From Candidatus Rokuibacteriota bacterium (GTDB taxonomy: Bacteria; Methylomirabilota; Methylomirabilia; Rokubacteriales; CSP1-6), in contig QHSP01000033.1 in the NCBI GenBank assembly GCA_003220495.1, positions 1-64,000 of the forward strand: 64,000 bases of DNA, read 5' to 3'. A program made the translations under genes and the position numbers. A model generated the notes under the pieces. It was given only the letters and a program-made list of their open reading frames with translations, was not told the origin of the DNA and did no database searches. Positions 8,547 through 17,225 of this stretch are shown one piece after another; within the stretch, counting starts at the first letter, position 1; each line of letters opens with the position of its first letter.

Positions 8547-10199
8547 TCAGCTCTCCGGAGGACGAGCCGGGGGAAAGCTGAAGACGTTCGCGGGCTCGTG
8601 TGAGAGGTCGTGGTCGCGGCGCAGGCGCCGGACCATCCCGAGCGCGTACGGCGCGCCCTCCAGCAGCTGGGCCAGCATCAGATCGTCGAGCTGAAGCCCC
8701 GCGCGTCGCGCGGCCTTCACGCAGAGATCGCGGGTCTCGGCGTCGACGCCGTCGGCGGGCTCCGAGAGCACGGGCGGCGGCGTCACCTCGGGCGCGGCGG
8801 CGCCGGGTATCAGGCTCGGGCGCCGCGTGTGCCACTCGGTGGCACGCTCGTAGGCATGACCGACCTTCAAGATCGTCTCCTCGCCAAACGGACGACCGAC
8901 GATCTGCATGCCGAGCGGCAGGCCGTTGCCGCCGAAGCCGTTCGGCAGCGCCAGCACCGGCTGACTCGTCACGTTCCAGGCCGTGAGCAGGCTCGCCCTC
9001 TGCCAGAACGAGACGCTGCGATAGTCGCTGAGCCGCGGCGCCTCGCCCATGCCCGCGGTCACGAACGCGTCGAAGCGCGCGTAGAGCGGCTCCATCTCGA
9101 TCATCAGCCGGCGATGCTCCCGCGTGGCCTGGACGTAGTCGCTGGCGGTGAAGAGCACGGAGGGCAGCGCGCGCGAGCGAAAGTCGGCGCCGAAGTCCTT
9201 GGGCCGCGCGATCAGGTTCTTCTGATGGACGCTGAAGATCTCGCTCTCGGCGACGATGATCTTGACGTCGAAGTAGCTGGCGAGCGGCCGCACCCGGCAC
9301 TCCTCGAGCTCGGCGCCCAGCCGGCGCAAGACGTCGAGCGCCGCGTCCATCGCGCGGCGCACGTCGTCCGACGCCGGGATGTCGTCCTCCCAGTGGTGGC
9401 GCAGGACACCGATCCGGAGCCCGCGGAGATCCTCGCCGAGCGCGCGGCGATACTGTGGGATGGGCCGGCTCAGGCTGCCCGCGTCCTTCGGGTCGTAGCC
9501 GGCCAGCGCCTCCAGGGTCAGCGCGCAATCCTCGACGGTGCGAGCGAGCGGGCCGCAATGATCGAACGTGTACGAGTTGGTGATGACACCGGCGCGGCTC
9601 ACCAGGCCGAACGTCGGCATCAGCCCGACGATGCCGCAGAGCGATGCCGGGCCCCGGATCGATCCGCCCGTGTCCGAGCCGAGCGCGACCGGGACCATCC
9701 CCGCGGCGACGGCGGCGCCCGACCCCGACGACGAGCCGCCGGTGAAGCGCGTCAGGTTCCAGGGATTGCGCGCCGGAGGCCACGGCAGATCGAACGAGGG
9801 GCCGGCGTGCGCCATCTCGTGGGTCGCGAGCTTGCCGAGGAGCACGGCGCCCGCGTCGTAGAGCCGGCTCGTCGTGGTGGCGTCTTCGTCGGGAATCCGG
9901 TCGACGAAGACGCGCGAGTGGCCCGAGGTCAGGATGCCCTTCGTGTCGTAGATGTCCTTGAGCGCGAACGGGATCCCGTGCAATGGGCCACGGGTCTTGC
10001 CGCGCGCGATCTCGGTCTCGGCCGCCCTCGCCTGCCGCCGCGCCAGGTCGAACGTGGGCGTGATGAAGGCGCGCGTCTGAGCGTCGTACCGCTCGACGCG
10101 CTGGATCAACGCCTCGGTCAGCTCGAGGGGCGAAAGCTTTCGCGCTGCGATCAGTCCGGCGAGCTCGGCGATCGAGAGGTCGTGGAGTTCCGTGGCCAT
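8547..10199 (-). CDS. Amidase signature enzyme with C-terminal GatC/AtzG-like tail
   Basis: 550 residues, longer than the usual 450-500. The Ser-cisSer-Lys triad is visible: K81 (PFALKD), the GGSSSGSG cluster at 154-161 and nucleophile S180 ([10 protein letters not shown]). It should hydrolyse amides in the cytoplasm, as GatA, AtzE and indoleacetamide hydrolases do. About residues 485-550 form an added helical segment ([15 protein letters not shown] ... [10 protein letters not shown]). This resembles the free-standing GatC/AtzG (DUF4089) partner subunits, so the enzyme may be a natural fusion of catalytic and chaperone subunits. A GGGAGAA site precedes the ATG. Confidence 0.88.
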   Translation of the reverse strand: MATELHDLSIAELAGLIAARKLSPLELTEALIQRVERYDAQTRAFITPTFDLARRQARAAETEIARGKTRGPLHGIPFALKDIYDTKGILTSGHSRVFVDRIPDEDATTTSRLYDAGAVLLGKLATHEMAHAGPSFDLPWPPARNPWNLTRFTGGSSSGSGAAVAAGMVPVALGSDTGGSIRGPASLCGIVGLMPTFGLVSRAGVITNSYTFDHCGPLARTVEDCALTLEALAGYDPKDAGSLSRPIPQYRRALGEDLRGLRIGVLRHHWEDDIPASDDVRRAMDAALDVLRRLGAELEECRVRPLASYFDVKIIVAESEIFSVHQKNLIARPKDFGADFRSRALPSVLFTASDYVQATREHRRLMIEMEPLYARFDAFVTAGMGEAPRLSDYRSVSFWQRASLLTAWNVTSQPVLALPNGFGGNGLPLGMQIVGRPFGEETILKVGHAYERATEWHTRRPSLIPGAAAPEVTPPPVLSEPADGVDAETRDLCVKAARRAGLQLDDLMLAQLLEGAPYALGMVRRLRRDHDLSHEPANVFSFPPARPPES

Positions 10200-10230
10200 G
10201 GGGTTCTCCCTTTCGGGCCCGAGTATAGCG

Positions 10231-10259
10231 TTGACGCCCTCCGCGGCGATGGCTACCCT
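10231..10259 (+). promoter_or_regulatory. Sigma-70-like promoter for the 10341 operon
   Basis: TTGACG at 10231-10236, a 17-bp spacer, then TACCCT at 10254-10259. The gene start is about 75 bp downstream with an AAGGAGAG ribosome site at 10327. The -35 is strong, the -10 weak. Confidence 0.45.
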
Positions 10260-10340
10260 TGGGCCGCAGCGTGCGCGCCGCAGGCCGTCGCAGTGCGAGC
10301 CGCGGGGCCGGCCGCGTCAGCGAATTAAGGAGAGCGCACC

Positions 10341-11123
10341 ATGGCGTTCATGACCAAGGGCGGGTTTCGCCTCTACTACGAGGACACCGGCGGTCACGGG
10401 CCCGCGATCATGTTCCTGCACGGCGCGGGCGGCAACCACCTGAGCTGGTGGCAGCAGGTCGCGGTATTTGCCGAGGAGTACCGCTGCATCACGGTCGATC
10501 AGCGCGGCTTCGGCCAATCGCCCGACGTGTCGGGCGGGCCGGGCCCCGCCGCGCTCGGAGCCGACGCGATCGCGCTGCTCGATCATCTCGGGATCTCGCG
10601 GGTCGCGATCGTCGCCCAGTCGATGGGCGGCTGGGCCGCGGTGGGCGCCGCCGTACGGGCGCCCGAGCGATTCTGGGCGATCGTCCTGGCGAACACGGTC
10701 GGCAATCTGACCAACGCCGACATCGCCGCGGTGCGCCAGCGTCTGGCCGCCGCGAGCCCGCCGCGACCGGCCGTGCTGTGGCACGCCGCCATCGGCCCGA
10801 CGTTCCGCACGCGAGAGCCGATGCGCTCGTTCCTCTACGCGCAGATCTCGGGGCTAAACGCGCCGCTGCCCGCCGACTTCCGCGACCAGCTCCAGCGGCT
10901 CACCACGCCGGTCGAGCGCTACGCCGCCACGCGAGTGCCAACGTTCTTTCTGACCAGCGACGAGGACGGCCTGATCTGGCCCGAGCTGTCGGCCAGGGTG
11001 CACGCGCACGTGCCGGGCGCGCGCTTCGAGCGTGTCGAGGGCGCGGGCCACTCGACGTACTTCGAGCGTCCCGACGTCTTCAACCGCGAAGTGGGCGCGT
11101 TCCTCAAGGAGCATCGGCCATGA
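10341..11123 (+). CDS. Alpha/beta hydrolase
   Basis: 260 residues with the classic fold signature: oxyanion segment FLHGAGGNHLSW (25-36), DQRGFGQS (53-60), nucleophile elbow AQSMGG with S94, acid D207 or D209 (SDEDG) and base H237 (GAGHST). No signal peptide, so cytoplasmic. It resembles the esterase/lactonase branch (3-oxoadipate enol-lactonase-like). It overlaps the next gene by ATGA and is the first of four rightward genes, suggesting it opens or de-esterifies a ring-cleavage product passed to the FAH-family enzyme. Confidence 0.9.
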   Translation: MAFMTKGGFRLYYEDTGGHGPAIMFLHGAGGNHLSWWQQVAVFAEEYRCITVDQRGFGQSPDVSGGPGPAALGADAIALLDHLGISRVAIVAQSMGGWAAVGAAVRAPERFWAIVLANTVGNLTNADIAAVRQRLAAASPPRPAVLWHAAIGPTFRTREPMRSFLYAQISGLNAPLPADFRDQLQRLTTPVERYAATRVPTFFLTSDEDGLIWPELSARVHAHVPGARFERVEGAGHSTYFERPDVFNREVGAFLKEHRP

Positions 11124-11902
11124 AATGGTGTCGATTCCAGTCCGGTAAGACCGTGTCGTACGGCATCATCGACGGAACCGCGTTGACCGAGGTCACCGGC
11201 AGCCCGTTCGAGCGCTACACGAAGACGACGAACACCAGCATCCTGAGCCGGGTCAAGCTGCTGGTTCCGGTGATTCCGCCGACCTTCTACGCGGCCGGCG
11301 TGAACTATCGCGAGCACGTCACCGAGATGGCCCATCGCCGGGGCGTGAAGCCCGAGTTTCCGCCGAACGCCGACGTCGGCTACCGCGCCAACAACGCGCT
11401 GGTCGCGACCGACGAGCCGATCGTCATCCCCAAGGACGCCGGGGATCAGGTCCAGTACGAGGGCGAGCTGGTCGTGGTGATCGGCAAGCGCTGCAAGCGC
11501 GTCTCGGAAGCCGAGGCGCTCGACTACGTCTTCGGCTACACGCTCGGCAACGACGTGAGCGAGCGCGCCTGGCAGCGCGGCGACCGCACGTTCTGGCGAG
11601 GCAAGAACACGGACACCTTCAAGCCGATGGGCCCGTGGATCGTCACCGGGCTCAACCCCGACGATCTCCGCGTCACGATACGATTGAACGGCAAGGAGAT
11701 GTTCACCTACGCCGTCAAGGACGCGATCTTCGGCGTGCGCCAGTTCATCAGCCGCATGAGCCAGTACCTGACGCTCTACCCGGGCGACGTGCTGTGGATG
11801 GGCACGGACGGCGCGACCGAAAACATGAAGGACGGCGACGTCGTCGAGGTGGAGGTGCCGGAGATCGGCGTGCTCCGCAACCCGGTCGTGCGAGAACGCT
11901 GA
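11120..11902 (+). CDS. Fumarylacetoacetate hydrolase (FAH) family protein
   Basis: 260 residues. ATG at 11120 overlaps the preceding stop (ATGA). Metal-binding acids of the FAH fold are seen: E114-G-E116 in YEGELVVVIG, D145 in TLGNDVSERA, and K162. The N-terminal region (about 1-55) is the short variable domain, then FYAAGVNYREHV begins the catalytic beta-roll. Family members hydrolyse or decarboxylate diketo or oxo-enoic acids in aromatic catabolism. The neighbouring hydrolase fits the same route. Confidence 0.9.
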   Translation: MKWCRFQSGKTVSYGIIDGTALTEVTGSPFERYTKTTNTSILSRVKLLVPVIPPTFYAAGVNYREHVTEMAHRRGVKPEFPPNADVGYRANNALVATDEPIVIPKDAGDQVQYEGELVVVIGKRCKRVSEAEALDYVFGYTLGNDVSERAWQRGDRTFWRGKNTDTFKPMGPWIVTGLNPDDLRVTIRLNGKEMFTYAVKDAIFGVRQFISRMSQYLTLYPGDVLWMGTDGATENMKDGDVVEVEVPEIGVLRNPVVRER

Positions 11903-12765
11903 TCGCGAACGACGCGTTTCCGATCATCCGGCGGCCGCCGGCGGAGGCGCGCACGCCGGTGCTCGTCAGCGTGCCCCACTACGGCACCAAGCCCCTGCCC
12001 CACATCACCCGCGACCACTACAGCGAGCCCTGGTTCGAGACCTTCGCCTACGGGTTCGCCGACACGTTCGTGGGCGATCTCTACGGCGACCTGCACGAGC
12101 ACGGGGCCACCGTGCTCGCGACGCCGTTTTCCCGGATGTTCGTCGACGTCAACCGGCGCCGCGACGACTTCGAGCACCACGACGGCGAGGTGCGCTCGCG
12201 CCGCGGGGTCGTGCGCACGCACACGATGCGCGAGGCGCCGATCTTCCGGCACCCGCTCGGGCTCGCCGATCTCGAGGAGCGGCTGCGCGCACTGTACGAC
12301 CCGTACTATTCGACCCTGGACACCTTGCTCGCCGAGCTCTCGCGGCACTACGGCTATGCGCTCCTCCTCGACGGCCACACCGGGAGCCCGCGGCGGATGA
12401 AAGACCACCAGGTGATCATCGGCACGCGTCACGACACGACGTGCGCGCCGGAGCTCGCGAAAGCCGTGGCCGCGATCTTCGCCCGCCACGGCTTCGAGGT
12501 GCACGAGAACGTCAGCGGCTACGCCGGCGGCAACATCGTGACGACGTACGGCCAGCCCGGGGCGCGGCGCGTGCACGCGCTCCAGCTGGAGGTCAACGCC
12601 TCGCTCCTCATGACGACCGGCCGCGACGAGTTCATCGCCCAGGTGTCGCGCGGCGAGATCCCCCGGAAGGCCGAGGCCAACATCGCCCGGGTTCGCGCGT
12701 GCCTCCGGGACGTGCTGGCGGCGTTGCCCGCGGCGCTCGCGAGCGTCTGCGAGCCCTCGCGATGA
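11899..12765 (+). CDS. N-formylglutamate amidohydrolase-like protein (likely CTG start)
   Basis: About 288 residues. Conserved FGase segments: VLVSVPHYGT near the N-terminus, DTFVGDL, FVDVNRRRDD, the metal/catalytic DGHTGS, YAGGNIV..YG and ALQLEVNASL. The family removes formyl groups from N-formyl amino acids (HutG) or hydrolyses related amides. There is no ATG, GTG or TTG in a sensible position. The conserved N-terminus begins within a few codons of the CTG at 11899, which overlaps the FAH stop as CTGA. The first in-frame ATG (12136) would remove the conserved N-terminus. A CTG start or a start lost by sequencing error are the options. Confidence 0.78.
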   Translation: MIANDAFPIIRRPPAEARTPVLVSVPHYGTKPLPHITRDHYSEPWFETFAYGFADTFVGDLYGDLHEHGATVLATPFSRMFVDVNRRRDDFEHHDGEVRSRRGVVRTHTMREAPIFRHPLGLADLEERLRALYDPYYSTLDTLLAELSRHYGYALLLDGHTGSPRRMKDHQVIIGTRHDTTCAPELAKAVAAIFARHGFEVHENVSGYAGGNIVTTYGQPGARRVHALQLEVNASLLMTTGRDEFIAQVSRGEIPRKAEANIARVRACLRDVLAALPAALASVCEPSR

Positions 12766-13376
12766 GCCGGCTCTTCCTGATCCGCCACGGCGAGACGGAG
12801 GGCAACGCCCTCCGGATCGTCCAGCACCCGCACATCCCGCTCTCGCCGCGCGGCCTCGTCCAGGCCGAGCGGCTGGCGCGCCGCCTCGCGGGCGAGGGCA
12901 TCGCGCGGATCGTCTCGAGCGACTACGCGCGCGCGCTGACGACGGCCGAGCATCTCCAGCGCGCGACCGGCGCCCCCCTCGCCATCGAGCCGCTGCTACG
13001 CGAGCGGAACTTCGGCGATCTCCGCGGCAAACCGTACGCGGAGCTCGGCTTCGACATGTTCGAGCCCGACTACGCGCCGCCGAATGGCGAGACGTGGCCC
13101 ACGTTCCACGCGCGTGTCGACCGGGCGTGGGCCCGGGTGCAGGAGATCGCGGCGCCCACGGGCGGCGGCCTGGCGGTGGTGACGCACGGCCTCGTGTGTC
13201 GATCGCTCGCCGCCCGGCATCTCGTCCTCGGCGATGGCGAATCGGCGCCCGAGCGCTGGGACAACACCTCGCTGACCATCGTCGACTGGCCGGCGCCGTG
13301 GCGGGTGCGCCTGCTGAACTGTATCGCCCACCTCGACGGCCTCGAACCGCCGCCGGCCGACTCGGGCCCGGCCTGA
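12762..13376 (+). CDS. Histidine phosphatase (phosphoglycerate mutase-like)
   Basis: 204 residues with ATGA overlap to the preceding gene. The phosphohistidine motif is LIRHGETEGN, with H9 as the phosphate acceptor. The second half shows ERNFGDLRG and the second catalytic His in VVTHGLVCR. Members dephosphorylate sugar phosphates, nucleotides or cofactor intermediates; some act as cofactor-dependent mutases. The four-gene overlap chain suggests co-translation, though a phosphatase is an unusual partner for amide and diketo-acid hydrolases. Confidence 0.9.
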   Translation: MSRLFLIRHGETEGNALRIVQHPHIPLSPRGLVQAERLARRLAGEGIARIVSSDYARALTTAEHLQRATGAPLAIEPLLRERNFGDLRGKPYAELGFDMFEPDYAPPNGETWPTFHARVDRAWARVQEIAAPTGGGLAVVTHGLVCRSLAARHLVLGDGESAPERWDNTSLTIVDWPAPWRVRLLNCIAHLDGLEPPPADSGPA

Positions 13377-13387
13377 CGCCGCGCTGT

Positions 13388-14107
13388 CTACCAGCGCGCG
13401 GACAAACCCAGGACCGCGGTGTGCGAGTCGAGATTCAGGTGCAACGGCGTCTGCTTGAGGAGCGCCGAGTCGCGAAGGTCTACCGAGACCTCGGTGTGCG
13501 TGAAGCGGTACTCGGCGAAGAGCATGAGGCTCGGCGCGACCTGGAACGCGATGCCGGCGCCGGCCTTGTAGCCGACCGAGTAGTCGGTATCACCGTCCTG
13601 GTTACGGAACTGCGCCGTCGTCCGCGGCGTGACGGTGGTCTTGAAAAACGGCACGCCGCCCGTGATGTAGGGCTGGAGCGCCCCCCACGGCGCGGTCTCC
13701 GACTTCAAGAGCGGCAGGCGCAGCATGAGGTCGAGCGAGAGCGCGATGGCCTCCACGTCGATGCGGCCGGTGGTGCCGCCCTGGCCTCCGCTACAGCCAC
13801 CCGATGGCACACACCCGTCGATGTGGAGTTGTTGCGGGCCGATCGTCGGCGAGAAGGCGAACAGATCGACACCGAAGCCGAGAAAGGGCACGCGGTCCAG
13901 GTAGCGGCCGAAGCGCCCACCGATGATCCACGATTGATCGAGCTCGGTGTCGCGATAGATGCTGAGCCCGGACGGGCTGTGCACGGTCACGTCGTCGCTC
14001 AACGTGAGGCTCCGGCCGGCGTACACATCGCCATACCATTCGGCCGACGCGGGCGCGGCCGTCAGCAGCAGCAGGCACATGACGATCACGGAGATCACGA
14101 CGTTCAT
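13388..14107 (-). CDS. Outer-membrane beta-barrel protein
   Basis: 239 residues with a signal peptide (hydrophobic 3-17, ending APASA before EWYGDVYAG). Alternating-residue strands (WYGDVYAGRSLTLSDD, WIIGGRFGRYLD, APSLMLFAEYRFTHTEV) and the final AVLGLSARW with terminal aromatic residue are the marks of an OmpA/OmpX-like eight-stranded barrel inserted by Bam. One Cys pair (CVPSGGC) lies in an extracellular-type loop. It points to a diderm cell envelope. It is 11 bp from the convergent phosphatase stop. The ligand is unknown. Confidence 0.85.
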   Translation of the reverse strand: MNVVISVIVMCLLLLTAAPASAEWYGDVYAGRSLTLSDDVTVHSPSGLSIYRDTELDQSWIIGGRFGRYLDRVPFLGFGVDLFAFSPTIGPQQLHIDGCVPSGGCSGGQGGTTGRIDVEAIALSLDLMLRLPLLKSETAPWGALQPYITGGVPFFKTTVTPRTTAQFRNQDGDTDYSVGYKAGAGIAFQVAPSLMLFAEYRFTHTEVSVDLRDSALLKQTPLHLNLDSHTAVLGLSARW

Positions 14108-14126
14108 CGGCAGCTCGCTCTTTCGT

Positions 14127-15005
14127 CTAGACCTGAGCGGTGGTGGCCGCGTGGCCCGCGACCGTGGTGCGGCGCATGTCGCGTGGCTGGCTCTCGTCGT
14201 AGCGGCGCACGCGGTGCATCATCTGGCGGTTGTCCCACACGACGAGATCCCATACGCGCCACTGGTGGACGTAGACGAACTTCGGCCGGGTGGCGTGCTC
14301 GTTCAGGTCTTTCAACAAGATCCGCGCCTCCGGCATCGGCATCCCGAGAATCGCGCCGGCGTGCGACGAGAGATAGAGCGACTTGCGGCCCGTCACGGGG
14401 TGGGTGCGCACGAGCCGCTGGCGCACCGGCCGGAACATCGTCCGCTCCTCTTCCGAATAGTCGAGCAGGCCGAGCGAGCCGCGCGAATACATGAGCGAGT
14501 GCTCGCAGATCAGGTCTTCGATCTGCGCCTTCGTCCCCGCGTCGAGCGTGTCGTACGCCGCGCGCATGTCGGCGAACTCGGTGTTGCCGCCGGTCGGGTT
14601 CACGACACGCGCCGACAGGAGCGAGTACTTCGCCGGGATGGGCCGGAACGAGCTGTCGGAGTGCCAGAGCATGTTGCCGAGATTGAACAGGCGCACGCGG
14701 GAGTCGCGCGCGAGCGGCTGGCCGTCGCGGCCTAGGTTCGAGACGTCGTTCATGCCGGTCTGCAGGCGCTTGTCCTCGGGCTTGGTGATGTTGCCCCCGC
14801 GCGCGTCTTCGAGCGGGCCGAAGTTCTCGCTGAACGCCATCTGCTGCTCGTCGGTGATCTTCTGGTCGCGGAACACGAGCACCGCGTACCGATCCATCCC
14901 CGCCTCGATCGCCGCCACCTCGTCGGGGGTGAGCGGCCTGGCGATGTCGACGCCAGACACCTCGCCCACGAAGACCGGATGGATCTGGCGGATGGAGAGG
15001 CTCAT
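14127..15005 (-). CDS. TauD/TfdA-family 2-oxoglutarate-dependent dioxygenase
   Basis: 292 residues. The iron ligands are H115 and D117 (LWHSDSSF) with the distal His at 264 (NRQMMHRV). The 2-oxoglutarate-binding Arg lies just after (DMRRTTV, about 278-279). The N-terminus MSLSIRQIHPVFVGEV..VD is typical of TauD/TfdA. Such enzymes hydroxylate taurine, 2,4-D, alkyl sulfates or similar acids and release sulfite, phenol or aldehyde. The gene is coupled by an ATGA overlap to an upstream LLM monooxygenase, another oxidative enzyme often acting on sulfonates, so a sulfur- or ether-scavenging pair is plausible. Confidence 0.9.
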   Translation of the reverse strand: MSLSIRQIHPVFVGEVSGVDIARPLTPDEVAAIEAGMDRYAVLVFRDQKITDEQQMAFSENFGPLEDARGGNITKPEDKRLQTGMNDVSNLGRDGQPLARDSRVRLFNLGNMLWHSDSSFRPIPAKYSLLSARVVNPTGGNTEFADMRAAYDTLDAGTKAQIEDLICEHSLMYSRGSLGLLDYSEEERTMFRPVRQRLVRTHPVTGRKSLYLSSHAGAILGMPMPEARILLKDLNEHATRPKFVYVHQWRVWDLVVWDNRQMMHRVRRYDESQPRDMRRTTVAGHAATTAQV

Positions 15006-16057
15006 GGGCTCAAGTCTACCGTAACCGGGCCGGCGAGGCTGGCCATCAGCTCCATCGCCTCGGGCTGGTCGGTGGTGATGGTCAGCCCGGTGATGCCGGA
15101 GTCGGCCCAGGCGCGGTAGCGTTCGCGGATCCGCGCGACCGGCCCCACCAGCGCCATCTCGTCGCAGAACTCGTCGGGCACCGCGGCGACCGCCTCGTCC
15201 TTCCGCCTGGCGAGGAACAGCTCCTGGATCTTCTGGGCCGCGTCGCCGAAGCCGCGCCGGATCATCATCTCCTTGTGGAAGTTCTTGTCGCGATGGCCCA
15301 TGCCGCCGACGTAGAGCGCCACGCGCGGCTTCATGCGCGCGAGCGCGCCACGCACGTCGTCGGTGATCGCCACCTCGGCGCGCGGCTGGATCTCGAAATC
15401 GGCGAAGCCCTTGCCGCCACCCGCGCGGCGAAAGCCCTCCTCGAGCCAGGGACGCAGCATCGGCATCAGCCGCGGCACGAAGCCGAGCGGTAACCAGCCG
15501 TCGGCGATCTCGGCGGTCAGCTTCACGTTCGCCTCCGTGCCGGTGCCGAGCCAGATCGGCAGACGCGGGTTCATGTGCAGGATCGACGTGAGCGGCTTAC
15601 CCACGCCGAGTGCGCCCGGCCCGGTATACGGAAGCGAGATCTCGCGCCCGGCGTGGGCGACGGGATCCTTGCGCTCGAAGACCTTCCGCATGATCGTCAC
15701 GTAGTCGCGGATGCGCCAGTACGGCTTGCCCCACGGCTGGCCGTACCAGCCCTCGACGATCTGCGGGCCCGAGACGCCCAGGCCGGCGATGACGCGGCCG
15801 CCTCCCGCGAGGGCGTCGACCGTGCCGGCGGCCATCGCCGCCGAGGCCGGGGGGCGCGCCGCGAGCTGCATGATGCCCGTGCCGAGGCGGATCCGCCTCG
15901 TGAGGGCGGCCAGGTACGCGAGCGGCGTGATCGCGTCCGAGCCGTACGCCTCCGCCGTCCAGACCGAGTCGAAGCCCAGCCGCTCCGCGAGCAGGATCTG
16001 CTCGACCGGCAGGCGTAGCTCCGCACCCGAGTAGCCGATGCTCAGCCCGAGCTTCAT
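15002..16057 (-). CDS. LLM-class flavin-dependent oxidoreductase
   Basis: 351 residues, luciferase-like TIM barrel. It begins MKLGLSIGYSGAELRL; AERLGFDSVWTAEAYGSDA is the family's second strand, and TRRIRLGTGIMQLAARPP the third. Family segments GRVIAGLGVSGPQIVEGWYG and LPIWLGTGTEANVKL are present. The group uses FMN or F420, so the cofactor needs testing. It is first of a two-gene unit with the TauD dioxygenase. A GGAGAAC site precedes the start. Confidence 0.9.
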   Translation of the reverse strand: MKLGLSIGYSGAELRLPVEQILLAERLGFDSVWTAEAYGSDAITPLAYLAALTRRIRLGTGIMQLAARPPASAAMAAGTVDALAGGGRVIAGLGVSGPQIVEGWYGQPWGKPYWRIRDYVTIMRKVFERKDPVAHAGREISLPYTGPGALGVGKPLTSILHMNPRLPIWLGTGTEANVKLTAEIADGWLPLGFVPRLMPMLRPWLEEGFRRAGGGKGFADFEIQPRAEVAITDDVRGALARMKPRVALYVGGMGHRDKNFHKEMMIRRGFGDAAQKIQELFLARRKDEAVAAVPDEFCDEMALVGPVARIRERYRAWADSGITGLTITTDQPEAMELMASLAGPVTVDLSP

Positions 16058-16140
16058 GGCACGTTCTCCTGGTCGTGCGTTCCATCAATCGCGGCGCCGA
16101 CGCGCGGACATGATAGCCGCTCGAGGGCGCCAGCGCTCGA

Positions 16141-16169
16141 TTGCGTCGCGCGCACGCCCGCGCTATCGT
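16141..16169 (+). promoter_or_regulatory. Sigma-70-like promoter for the deacetylase gene
   Basis: TTGCGT at 16141-16146, 17-bp spacer, TATCGT at 16164-16169. Transcription would begin about 16176, leaving a short leader with AGAGGAGGA before the ATG at 16199. Confidence 0.45.
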
Positions 16170-16198
16170 CCGCCGAGCAAGGTCGAGAGGAGGACATC

Positions 16199-17164
16199 AT
16201 GCGTCGTCGACCAAAAGCTTCCTTCGTCAAGCGCGCCCCGGCACGACCCGCCGCTCATCATGCGGCCGGCAACGGCGCCGGCGACCCCGCCTGGATGTGG
16301 GACGAGCCGCGCTGGCGGGCGGCCGTGAACAGGGTGCGCGCGGGCCGCTCGCTCAAGCCCCCGTGCTGGAAGAACGGCGCACGGGTGGGCGTGGCCCTGT
16401 CGTTCGACTCCGACCACGAGACGAGCACGTTGCGCGAGGGCTCGACCTCGCCGGGCCGTCTGGCCCAGGGCGAGTACGGCGCACGCGTCGGTGTCCCGCG
16501 CATCCTGGACTTGCTACGCCGCCACGACCTCCGCGCCTCGTTCTTCGTGCCGGGCGTGATCGCGCGCCTGCACCCGGACGAGCAGCGCCGCGTGGTCGCC
16601 GAGGGCCACGAGGTCGGCATGCACGGCTGGATCCACGAAGGCACCAGCGAGCTCACCGAGTCGTCGGAGCGAGACCTCATGCGGCGGGCCTTCGACACCC
16701 TGACGAAGGTCACCGGCCGGCCGCCGGTCGGGGTGCGCGTGCCGTCGTGGGACTTCAGCGCGACCACCTTGCCGCTGATCCGCGAGCTGGGTCTGCTCTA
16801 CGACTCATCGCTCATGGCCGACGACGAGCCCTACGAGCTCCTCGATGACGGCGAGCCCACCGGGATCGTGGAGCTCCCGGTCGAGTGGATCAAGGACGAC
16901 GCGCCGTATCTCAACATGAACCGCGCCACCGCCATTCGCCCGTACACCGCGCCGTCCGCGGTGCATGAGATCTTTCGAGCCGAGTTCGAGGGGGCGCTGG
17001 CCGAAGGCGGGCTCTTCCTGCTCACGATGCATCCGCACATCATCGGGCACCGCTCACGGATCGCGATGCTCGATGAGCTGATTCGCTACATGAAGGGCGT
17101 GCCCGGGGTCTGGTTCGCCACGCACGAAGAACTCGCCCGCTACTGCAAGGCCGCTGCGTCGTGA
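16199..17164 (+). CDS. Polysaccharide deacetylase (NodB-like) family protein
   Basis: 321 residues. The NodB metal site is visible: D70-S-D72-H73-E74 (LSFDSDHE) and H142/H146 (GMHGWIHEG). The later segment PPVGVRVPSWDFS and the MHPHIIGHRSR segment match the peptidoglycan deacetylase / PuuE allantoinase-like branch. No signal peptide is seen; the first 30 residues are basic and low-complexity. The likely reaction is removal of acetyl or another acyl group from an amide in the cytoplasm. A promoter and an AGGAGGA site lie directly upstream. A propeller gene follows in the same direction. Confidence 0.88.
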   Translation: MRRRPKASFVKRAPARPAAHHAAGNGAGDPAWMWDEPRWRAAVNRVRAGRSLKPPCWKNGARVGVALSFDSDHETSTLREGSTSPGRLAQGEYGARVGVPRILDLLRRHDLRASFFVPGVIARLHPDEQRRVVAEGHEVGMHGWIHEGTSELTESSERDLMRRAFDTLTKVTGRPPVGVRVPSWDFSATTLPLIRELGLLYDSSLMADDEPYELLDDGEPTGIVELPVEWIKDDAPYLNMNRATAIRPYTAPSAVHEIFRAEFEGALAEGGLFLLTMHPHIIGHRSRIAMLDELIRYMKGVPGVWFATHEELARYCKAAAS

Positions 17165-17225
17165 GGCGGCGCCGAGGGCAAGACCATTGCCCACGCCGGT
17201 GCCTTCGTGTAGTGGTGTTTTCACC

